12,561 nt of DNA from Solirubrobacterales bacterium (GTDB lineage Bacteria; Actinomycetota; Thermoleophilia; Solirubrobacterales; Solirubrobacteraceae). The stretch lies in contig JAATFK010000209.1 of assembly GCA_015655225.1 (NCBI GenBank), positions 1-12,561 of the forward strand, in the 5' to 3' direction. Below, piece by piece: positions 6,270 through 12,561 of this stretch (positions are counted from its first letter, which is position 1; every line of letters begins with the position of its first letter). The position numbers and the translations under genes are program-made. The notes beneath the pieces are model-generated. The model was given only the letters and a program-made list of their open reading frames with translations. It did not search any database and was not told the DNA's origin.

Positions 6270-9263
6270 GTGCACCTCTTTGTAAGCGAAGCAACCGGGC
6301 CACTCACGGGGGAGCTGTTCGTCCCCAGCTCCAAGTACCACGCGCACCGCGCGTTGATGCTGGCATCGCTGGCCCATGGCACGAGCCGGATCGTCGGTCT
6401 CTCCGACGCGAGACACGTGCGCTCGACGATCGAGGTCCTGCGCGGCCTCGGGATCGGCATCGAGGTCGGCCGCGACGGCTTCCTCGTCCACGGCGGTCCC
6501 TACTGGCCGCGCCGCGAGGCGGTCTCGGTCGGCAGCTCCGGTACGACCCTCTACTTCATGATCGGGCTCGCGTCGCTCGCGCACGCGCCCGTCACGCTGA
6601 CCGGCCAGAAGTACTTCCAGCGCCGCCCCGTCGGGCCGCTGCTGGAGGCGCTCACCCAGCTCGGGATCCGGCTCGACTCCGACCAGGCGCGGCCGCCGAT
6701 CACCGTGCAGCCCTCGCGCCCGACCGGCGGCCACGTGCAGATCGCGGGGACGCTCTCGCAGTGGATCTCGGGGCTGCTGATGGTCGCGCCGTTCGCGACT
6801 GGACCGACCGTCGTCGAGGTCCAGGGCGAGCTGAACGAGCAGCCCTACGTCGAGCTGACCGTGAACATGATGCGTCAGTTCGGCCTCGAGGTCGAGGTCG
6901 CGCCCGACTGGCGCCGTTTCGAGATCGCGCCCAACCAGGAGGCGCGCCCGACGACGATCGCGCTGCCGCCCGACATCGGCTCGGCCGCGTTCGGCCTCGC
7001 CGCGACCGCGATCCACCCCGCCGACGTCGTCTTCCACGGGCTGACCGAGACGACCGCCGACCGGATCGACCACCCGGAGGCCCACTTCCTCGACGTCGTC
7101 AGCGAGATGGGGCTGCCGATGGCGTTCGATCCGTCGGTCGGCGCGGTCCGCGTCAAGCACGACGGCATAACGTTGCGCGGGGTCGACGTCGACTGTCGCC
7201 CGATGCCCGACATGCTGCCGATCCTGGCGGCGCTCGGCGCGTTCGCCGAGGGTGAGACGCGCTTCGACAACATCGCGCACGTGCGGCTGAAGGAGTCCGA
7301 CCGCGTCGTCTCGATGCTCCAGCTCAACCGCATGGGCGGCGACGTGGCGGTCGAGGGCGAGCAGCTCGTCGTGCGCGGCGGACGGCCGCTGACGGGCGCG
7401 CCGCTGTCGTCCTACAACGACCACCGCGTCCACATGTCGCTCGCCGTCGCCGCCTCGCGCGCCCGCGGCGAGTCGAGCCTCACGTACCCCAACGCGTATC
7501 GCATCTCCTATCCCGCGTTCCTCGACGACATGCGGACGCTGGGGATCCCGATGGCGATCGAGGATGACCGCGACCGCGCTCCCGCCAGCGCCGCTGTCGA
7601 GTCGGTCGCGATCGACCAGGCGGCCGAGCTGCCGATCACCGACTGGGTCGCGCGCTGGGTGCGCGAGCGCCCGGCCGAGACGGCGATCGTCGACGTGCGC
7701 GAGAGCGCGACGCGCGCCTGGAGCTGGCGCGCGCTCGACGAGGCCGCCGACCGCACGGCGTCGCTGCTGCTGGAGCTGGGCGTCGCGCCCGGCGAGACGG
7801 TCGCCTACCAGCTGCCGAACTGGGGCGAGTTCGTCGTGCTGACGCTCGCGGCGCTGAAGATCGGCGCCGTCTGCTGCCCGCTGATGCCGATCTTCCGCGA
7901 GCGCGAGGTCGCGAACGCCCTCGTGCGCTCGCGCGCGCGGGTCTTCGTCACCGCCGAGCGCTTCCGCGGCCGCCACCACCTGCAGGAGACGGTCGCGGTG
8001 CTCGACGCGACACAGGACCTCTCGATCGAGCACGTGCTGGTCGTCTCCAGCGGCGAGACGAAGCCGGAGCTGCCGGCCGACGGCACCGTCCGCTGGCACG
8101 ACTTCGCCGCCGCGACCGCCACCCGCCCGGTCGACGCGGCCGCGCTCGCGGCGCGCAGACCGGCGCCCGACGCGCTCGCGCAGCTGCTCTTCACCTCCGG
8201 CACCTCGGGCGAGCCGAAGGGCGTCCTGCACCGCTTCGACGCGCTCACGCGCGCGGCGATGATGGAGGTCGAGCACCTCGGGCTGGGGCGCGACGACCGC
8301 ATGTTCATCCCGACCCCGCTCGCGCACCAGACCGGCTTCCTCTACGGCATGTGGCTGGCGTTCGCGCTCGGCTCGGCGCAGATCCTCCAGGACGCGTGGG
8401 AGCCGCTGCGGGCGGCGCGCGCGCTGCGCGAGTGGAACGGCACCTTCATCCAGGCGGCGACGCCGTTCCTCAGCGACCTCGTCCGGGTCGTCGAGGAGGG
8501 CGAGGTGCGCCCGCCTGCGCTGCGGATCTTCGTCGTCACCGGCGCGGCCGTGCCGCGGGTGCTGGCGGAGCGCGCGACGCGCGTGCTCGACGCCGCCGTC
8601 TGCGGCGCCTGGGGCTCGACCGAGTCGTGCCTCGGCGCGCTCGCGGCGCCCGAGGACGACCCCGCGAAGGTGTGGGGGACCGACGGCCGCGCGCTCGCCG
8701 GCACGCGCCTGCGCGTGACCGACGACGACGGCGTCGTGCTCGGCCCCGGCCAGGAGGGCAACTTCGAGGTCTTCAGCCGCTGCATGTTCGCCGGCTACCT
8801 CGACCATCCCGAGTGGACCGAGGCCGCCTTCACGCCAGACGGCTGGTACCGCAGCGGCGACCTCGCGACGATCGACGCGGACGGCTTCCTGCACCTCACC
8901 GGCCGCGTCAAGGACGTGATCAACCGCGGCGGGGAGAAGGTCCCGGTCGCCGAGATCGAGCAGCTGCTGCACGAGCACGAGGCGATCGAGGACGTCGCGA
9001 TCGTCGCGATGCCGGATGCGCGGCTGGGCGAGCGGGCGGTCGCGTTCGTCGTGCTGCGCGAGGGCGCTCCCGAGCTCGACCTCGACGCGGTCCGCGCCTA
9101 TCTCGACGGCCTCCACGTCGCGAAGCCGTTCTGGCCCGAGCGGCTGGAGCCGATCGACCGCCTGCCGCGCAACCCCGTCGGCAAGATCCAGAAGTTCGTG
9201 CTGCGGGACCTCGCCAGGGACTTCACCCCGTCGCCCTCCACCGACAAGGAACGCGTCTCGTGA
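6270..9263 (+). CDS. EPSP-synthase-like domain fused to acyl-CoA ligase (PlmJK/AnsJ-AnsK type)
   Basis: This 997-residue fusion probably performs the first steps from shikimate to cyclohexanecarboxyl-CoA: ring dehydroxylation and CoA activation. Residues 1-431 form a full EPSP synthase (AroA) fold. Equivalents of E. coli K22, R27, G96-T97 (here 91-92), R124 (119), Q171 (164), D313 (314), K340-E341 (341-342), R344 (345) and H385-R386 are present. Residues S23, S169, S197, N336 and K411 are replaced by Tyr, Leu, Glu, His and Ile. After a linker (about 432-453), residues 454-997 are an ANL-family ligase with TSGTSGEPKG (642-651), WGSTE (781-785), RSGD with D864, R879 in GRVKD, and catalytic K972 in NPVGK. 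It resembles cyclohexanecarboxylate-type ligases. The GTG at 6270 aligns K22 and H385 exactly with E. coli AroA numbering; GTG 6210 would lie inside the terminator hairpin. From memory, phoslactomycin PlmJK has this fusion while ansatrienin uses separate proteins. Confidence 0.85.
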   Translation: MHLFVSEATGPLTGELFVPSSKYHAHRALMLASLAHGTSRIVGLSDARHVRSTIEVLRGLGIGIEVGRDGFLVHGGPYWPRREAVSVGSSGTTLYFMIGLASLAHAPVTLTGQKYFQRRPVGPLLEALTQLGIRLDSDQARPPITVQPSRPTGGHVQIAGTLSQWISGLLMVAPFATGPTVVEVQGELNEQPYVELTVNMMRQFGLEVEVAPDWRRFEIAPNQEARPTTIALPPDIGSAAFGLAATAIHPADVVFHGLTETTADRIDHPEAHFLDVVSEMGLPMAFDPSVGAVRVKHDGITLRGVDVDCRPMPDMLPILAALGAFAEGETRFDNIAHVRLKESDRVVSMLQLNRMGGDVAVEGEQLVVRGGRPLTGAPLSSYNDHRVHMSLAVAASRARGESSLTYPNAYRISYPAFLDDMRTLGIPMAIEDDRDRAPASAAVESVAIDQAAELPITDWVARWVRERPAETAIVDVRESATRAWSWRALDEAADRTASLLLELGVAPGETVAYQLPNWGEFVVLTLAALKIGAVCCPLMPIFREREVANALVRSRARVFVTAERFRGRHHLQETVAVLDATQDLSIEHVLVVSSGETKPELPADGTVRWHDFAAATATRPVDAAALAARRPAPDALAQLLFTSGTSGEPKGVLHRFDALTRAAMMEVEHLGLGRDDRMFIPTPLAHQTGFLYGMWLAFALGSAQILQDAWEPLRAARALREWNGTFIQAATPFLSDLVRVVEEGEVRPPALRIFVVTGAAVPRVLAERATRVLDAAVCGAWGSTESCLGALAAPEDDPAKVWGTDGRALAGTRLRVTDDDGVVLGPGQEGNFEVFSRCMFAGYLDHPEWTEAAFTPDGWYRSGDLATIDADGFLHLTGRVKDVINRGGEKVPVAEIEQLLHEHEAIEDVAIVAMPDARLGERAVAFVVLREGAPELDLDAVRAYLDGLHVAKPFWPERLEPIDRLPRNPVGKIQKFVLRDLARDFTPSPSTDKERVS
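9246..9251 (+). promoter_or_regulatory. Ribosome binding site for the acyl-CoA dehydrogenase gene
   Basis: AAGGAA lies inside the end of the ligase gene, 8 bases before the GTG at 9260. It supports that start, which overlaps the ligase TGA in GTGA. Confidence 0.5.
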
Positions 9264-10438
9264 CCCAAGCCGCCACCATCGCCGCCGACGCCGTCGACGA
9301 GGCCGAGCTCGCCGCCCTCAAGGCCGAGATCGCCGCCTACGTCGCGAACGAGGGCGAGGCCTGGACGCGCCGGATCGAGGACGAGCGGGCGGTCCCGCCG
9401 GAGCTGCGCGAGGAGCTGAAGGAGCGCGGCTACCTGTCGCTCGCCGGCCCGCGCGAGTACGGCGGCCGGGGGATCCCGTTCTCGCGCTACCTCGAGCTGC
9501 TGGAGCTGTTCTCGATGTCGCACGCGGCGCTGCGGATGATCGTGCACGTCGCCAACGGCGTCTGGCGCGCGGTCGACCAGTTCGCGACCGAGGACCAGCG
9601 CGAGCAGTGGGTGCTGCCGGCCGTGACGGGCGGCAACACGATCGCGTTCACGCTCACGGAGCCGACCGCCGGCACCGGCGCCGACCTGCGCTGCACGGTC
9701 GAGCGCGAGGGCGACACGTACTTCCTCAGCGGCGAGAAGCACCTGATCACCTTCGGTCTCACGTGCGACAACTGGCTGCTGTTCGCCCGCGCGGCGGGCA
9801 CGACCGGCAAGGACGGGACGGTCGCGCTGATGGTCCCGCGCGACACGCCCGGCGTCGAGGCGATCGACATGGGCGAGTCGATGGGCGTGCGCGGCTCCGA
9901 CCACGCGCACCTCGTCTTCGACCGCGCGCCGGTCCCGGTCGCCAACCGCCTCGGCGACGAGGGCCGCGGCCTCGAGGTCGCGTTCGGCGGCTTCCTGACG
10001 CCGAGCCGGATCGCGGTCGGGATGACCTGCGTCGGTCTCGCGCGCCGCGCGCAGGAGCTGGCGATCGACCACGCGAAGGCGCGCGAGACGTTCGGCAAGC
10101 CGCTCGCCGCGCGCCAGGCGATCTCGTTCGCGCTGGCCGAGAACGCGGCCGACATCGTGGCGGCGCGCCAGCTCGTCCTGCACGCCGCGCGCGAGTGGGA
10201 GAAGGGCGCGCCCGAGGCCTCGACGCTCTCCTCGATGGCGAAGCTCGTCGCCGTCGACATGATCTCGCGCGTGACCGACAAGGCGCTCCAGGTGCACGGC
10301 GGGATCGGCTTCTGGAACTCGGAGCCGATCGAGCGCGTCTACCGCGACGCGCGCGCGCAGCGCTTCGAGGAGGGCACGAACGAGATCCAGAAGACGATCA
10401 TCGCGCGCGACGTGCTCACCGGGGCGTTCGCGTCGTGA
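9260..10438 (+). CDS. Acyl-CoA dehydrogenase (AnsL/PlmL-like)
   Basis: The 392-residue protein has the full length of the FAD-dependent acyl-CoA dehydrogenase family. Visible hallmarks are AFTLTEPTAGTGADL in the middle domain (FAD/substrate binding), the TPSRIAVGM segment, AKARETFGKPLAARQ, and near the C-terminus QVHGGIGFWNSEPIERVYRD then RFEEGTNEIQ. Glu371, just before Gly-Thr, matches the catalytic base of the short-chain and branched-chain enzymes. In this operon it should act on a six-membered-ring CoA thioester, introducing or moving a double bond between the reduction steps; AliB-type cyclohexanecarboxyl-CoA dehydrogenase is a related alternative. The family is certain, while the place in the pathway is inferred from neighbours. 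The GTG start overlaps the preceding stop by 4 bases (GTGA), as does its own stop with the next gene. Confidence 0.9.
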   Translation: MTQAATIAADAVDEAELAALKAEIAAYVANEGEAWTRRIEDERAVPPELREELKERGYLSLAGPREYGGRGIPFSRYLELLELFSMSHAALRMIVHVANGVWRAVDQFATEDQREQWVLPAVTGGNTIAFTLTEPTAGTGADLRCTVEREGDTYFLSGEKHLITFGLTCDNWLLFARAAGTTGKDGTVALMVPRDTPGVEAIDMGESMGVRGSDHAHLVFDRAPVPVANRLGDEGRGLEVAFGGFLTPSRIAVGMTCVGLARRAQELAIDHAKARETFGKPLAARQAISFALAENAADIVAARQLVLHAAREWEKGAPEASTLSSMAKLVAVDMISRVTDKALQVHGGIGFWNSEPIERVYRDARAQRFEEGTNEIQKTIIARDVLTGAFAS

Positions 10439-11271
10439 GCGCCGCTTTCGCCGCCGGCAAGGTCGCGCTGATCACCGGCAGCTCACGCGGGATCGGTCGG
10501 GCGCTCGCGCTGACGCTCGCGGCCGACGGCGCCTCGCTCGTCGTCAACTACAAGCGCAACGCCGAGCTGGCGGCGCAGACGGTCGCCGAGATCGAGGCGG
10601 CCGGGGGACGCGGGATCGCGGTCCAGGCCGACATGGAGGAGCCCGACGACGTCGCGCGCCTGTTCGCCGCCGCCGCCGAGGAGTACGGCCGGCTCGACTA
10701 CTTCGTCGGCAACGCCGCCGCGAGCGCGTTCAAGTCAATTTTGGACCTTAAGCTCCACCACCTCGACCGCTCCTACGCGATGAACATCCGCGCGTTCGTG
10801 CTCGGCGTGCAGGCGGCGGTGCCGCTGATGACCGGCGGCGGACGGATCGTCGCGCTCTCCAGCTACGGCTCGATCCGCGCCTACCCGACCTACGCCAACC
10901 TCGGCGCCGCGAAGGCCGCGCTGGAGGCGTGGGTCCGCTACATGGCGGTCGAGTTCGCGCCGCTCGGAATCAACGTCAACGCCGTCAATGGCGGCATCAT
11001 CGAGTCCGACTCGTCCGCCTACTTCTACAACGTCGAGGGGATGCCGGACCTGCACGAGCAGGTGCTGCCGAAGATCCCGGCGCAGCGCCAGGGCACCGTC
11101 CAGGAGGTCGCCGACGTGGTCGCCTTCCTGCTCGACCCGCGCTCGGAGTACATCACCGGGCAGTCGCTCGTCGTCGACGGCGGCCTCAGCATCGTCGCGC
11201 CGCCGTTCTTCGAGGACGCGACCGGGCCGCTGCGGCTGCCGACGCGCGAGGACGCGACCACCGGCTCCTGA
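10435..11271 (+). CDS. chcA: SDR enoyl-CoA reductase, ChcA/FabL-like (1-cyclohexenylcarbonyl-CoA reductase)
   Basis: The 278-residue protein is a short-chain dehydrogenase/reductase with a Rossmann fold. TGSSRGIG (14-21) binds the dinucleotide, N93 starts the NAAAS motif, and S142/S143 precede the active site. The catalytic pair is Y153 and K160, spaced Y-X6-K rather than the usual Y-X3-K. This spacing, followed by NAVNGGIIESDS and GQSLVVDGG, is the pattern of FabL-type enoyl reductases. It would reduce ring enoyl-CoA thioesters with NADPH; in Streptomyces ChcA does this for 1-cyclohexenylcarbonyl-CoA and probably earlier intermediates. About 25 residues extend past the normal SDR end (PPFFEDATGPLR onward). 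Codons for residues 101-106 are unusually AT-rich. GTG start, 4-base overlap with the dehydrogenase stop. The symbol rests on gene order and motifs, not a database match. Confidence 0.82.
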   Translation: MSAAFAAGKVALITGSSRGIGRALALTLAADGASLVVNYKRNAELAAQTVAEIEAAGGRGIAVQADMEEPDDVARLFAAAAEEYGRLDYFVGNAAASAFKSILDLKLHHLDRSYAMNIRAFVLGVQAAVPLMTGGGRIVALSSYGSIRAYPTYANLGAAKAALEAWVRYMAVEFAPLGINVNAVNGGIIESDSSAYFYNVEGMPDLHEQVLPKIPAQRQGTVQEVADVVAFLLDPRSEYITGQSLVVDGGLSIVAPPFFEDATGPLRLPTREDATTGS

Positions 11272-12561
11272 TGGGCGACGCCGCGGCGTCGCTCCCGCAC
11301 GCCCTCTCGCCCGCCGCGATCGGCTCGCTGCGGCTGCCGCACCGGATCGTCACCGGCTCGATGCACCTCGGCACGGAGGCGGCCGGCGACGGCGGCGCCG
11401 CGCTCGCCGCCTTCTACGCCGAGCGCGCGCGTGGCGGCGCGGGACTGATCGTGACCGGCGGCTGGGCCGTCTCGCGCGTCGGCGCGGGCGGGCGCAGCTA
11501 CGGCTTCGTCAACGAGGACGCGGGGGCGGTCGCGCTCGAACGGGCCGCCGTCGCGGTGCGCGGGGCGCGCGAGCGCGGCGAGGCCGAGGCGTCGATCGCA
11601 CTGCAGCTGTTCCACGCCGGGCGCTACGCGTTCGAGGACGCGTTCGGGCTGCAGCCGGTCGCGCCGTCGGTCGTGCCGAGCCGCTTCTCGGGGGCGACGC
11701 CGCGCGCGCTCCGCGACGGCGAGGTGCGGGCGGTGATCGCGGACTTCGCGTCGGCAGCGCGACGGGCCGTCGCGCTCGGGTTCGACGCGGTCGAGCTGAT
11801 GGGCTCGGAGGGCTACCTCGTCGACCAGTTCCTCTCGCCGCTGACGAACCTCCGCGACGACGCGTGGGGCGGCGACCTCGCCGGGCGGATGCGCTTCGGG
11901 CTGGAGCTGGCGCGCGCGGTCCGCGCGGCCGTGGGGGAGGGCTTCCCGCTGCTCTTCCGCCTGACCGGCGCCGACTTCATCCCCGGCTCGACGCCGCGCG
12001 AGGACGTGCTTGCGTTCGCGGCAGCGCTGGCGGCCGAGGGGGTCGACGCGCTCAACGTCGGGATCGGCTGGCACGAGTCGCCCGTGCCGACGGTGCAGGG
12101 CGTCGTCCCACCCGGTGTCTGGACGCCGGTCGCGGCGGCCGTGAAGGCGGCCGTGGGACCGTCGGTGCCCGTGATCGCCGGCAACCGCGTGAATCGTTTG
12201 GAGGACGCCGAGACGCTCTTGGCGGCGGGCGGGATCGACCTCGTCGCGATGGCGCGGCCGTTCCTCGCCGACCCGGAGCTGGTCGCGCGCGGGCGGGCGG
12301 GACGGCCGGTGAACATCTGCATCGCCTGCAATCAGGCGTGCATCGACCGCTCGATCGGCGACGGGCACGTCTCCTGCCTCGTCAACCCGCGGGCGGGGCA
12401 CGAGCTGGAGTTCCCGGTCGGTGGTGCGGCGGGCGGCGCCGCAGGTCGCTTCGCGGTGATCGGCGGCGGGCCGGCCGGGCTGGAGGCGGCGCGCGCGCTC
12501 GCGTCGCTCGGCCAGCGGGTCGAGCTGTTCGAGGCGGGCGCCGAGCTGGGCGGCCAGTTCC
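11271..12561 (+). CDS. 2,4-dienoyl-CoA reductase, FadH/old-yellow-enzyme type (AnsM/PlmM-like), 3' end missing
   Basis: The first 430 residues are present; FadH proteins are about 670, so roughly the last third lies beyond the window. Residues 1-about 340 form the FMN-binding TIM barrel. LQLFHAGRYAF, Y182 in GSEGYLVDQFL and H268 in GIGWHE correspond to the catalytic Tyr and His of E. coli FadH. A 4Fe-4S site follows: C350, C353, C357 and C369 (C-X2-C-X3-C-X11-C), in a stretch nearly identical to FadH (CxxCNQAC, then SCLVNPRA). V396-I-G-G-G-P-A-G begins the FAD/NAD(P)H domain. It would reduce a conjugated cyclohexadiene-carbonyl-CoA, using electrons passed from NADPH through FAD and the cluster to FMN. 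The ATG shares a base with the SDR stop (TGATG), so it is translationally coupled to the operon. A role in ordinary unsaturated fatty-acid degradation is the alternative if context is ignored. Confidence 0.9.
   Translation, partial: MGDAAASLPHALSPAAIGSLRLPHRIVTGSMHLGTEAAGDGGAALAAFYAERARGGAGLIVTGGWAVSRVGAGGRSYGFVNEDAGAVALERAAVAVRGARERGEAEASIALQLFHAGRYAFEDAFGLQPVAPSVVPSRFSGATPRALRDGEVRAVIADFASAARRAVALGFDAVELMGSEGYLVDQFLSPLTNLRDDAWGGDLAGRMRFGLELARAVRAAVGEGFPLLFRLTGADFIPGSTPREDVLAFAAALAAEGVDALNVGIGWHESPVPTVQGVVPPGVWTPVAAAVKAAVGPSVPVIAGNRVNRLEDAETLLAAGGIDLVAMARPFLADPELVARGRAGRPVNICIACNQACIDRSIGDGHVSCLVNPRAGHELEFPVGGAAGGAAGRFAVIGGGPAGLEAARALASLGQRVELFEAGAELGGQF

Noticed and set aside
6270..7562. 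Housekeeping aroA (EPSP synthase for chorismate)
   Set aside because: Fused to a CoA ligase, surrounded by acyl-CoA reductases, no other aro genes, and the shikimate-3-phosphate phosphate contacts are replaced.
5877..9116. 1079-residue open frame on the minus strand opposite the EPSPS-ligase gene
   Set aside because: Low-complexity Arg/Asp/Val/Leu composition and no motifs; the plus strand encodes two well-defined enzyme domains.
9260..12561. Ordinary fatty-acid beta-oxidation or cyclohexanecarboxylate (Ali/Bad-type) degradation operon
   Set aside because: A degradation operon should carry enoyl-CoA hydratase, hydroxyacyl dehydrogenase and thiolase or ring hydrolase genes; instead an EPSPS-like domain and two reductases are present. 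Not fully excluded because the right side is cut.

Overview
The window is about 70% GC or higher by eye, uses GTG starts freely, and its genes overlap or sit close together. It carries Sec-type secreted proteins with Ig-like and basic beta-rich C-terminal domains, plus a PucR-type regulator. This suggests a high-GC actinobacterium. The style of the secreted proteins resembles soil Thermoleophilia (Solirubrobacterales such as Conexibacter or Solirubrobacter), but that placement is inference. No rRNA, tRNA, CRISPR array, insertion sequence or integrase was seen.

Left part (1-3920, minus strand): two consecutive genes for secreted proteins. The first in transcription order is a large modular surface protein: signal peptide, right-handed parallel beta-helix, Ig-like and ASH-type domains, and a Lys-rich C-terminal domain. 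It is followed by a secreted alpha/beta-hydrolase that runs off the left edge. Upstream of them, a 327-bp gene-free stretch holds several inverted repeats. Next comes a PucR-family transcription factor (4248-5465, minus). A divergent intergenic region leads to two tiny coupled plus-strand genes of unknown function (5707-6164), closed by a perfect GC-rich hairpin terminator.

Right part (6270-12561, plus strand): the most notable content. Four genes overlap by 4, 4 and 1 bases. They encode (1) a fusion of a diverged EPSP-synthase (AroA) domain with an acyl-CoA ligase, (2) an acyl-CoA dehydrogenase, (3) a FabL-like SDR enoyl reductase, and (4) a 2,4-dienoyl-CoA reductase of the FadH/old-yellow-enzyme type, cut by the right edge. 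This set corresponds to the shikimate-to-cyclohexanecarboxyl-CoA (CHC-CoA) genes known from Streptomyces ansatrienin and phoslactomycin clusters (ansJ/ansK or plmJK, ansL/plmL, chcA, ansM/plmM; names from memory). The proposed logic is as follows. The EPSPS-like domain removes a hydroxyl from shikimate or a close derivative. The fused ligase makes the CoA thioester. The dehydrogenase, SDR and dienoyl-CoA reductase then work with further dehydrations to reduce the ring to cyclohexanecarboxyl-CoA, a starter unit for omega-cyclohexyl fatty acids or a polyketide. The EPSPS-like domain keeps PEP-side residues but has lost residues that hold the 3-phosphate of shikimate-3-phosphate, which fits a changed reaction. 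No polyketide synthase, FabH or other user of CHC-CoA is visible here, so the end product is unknown.
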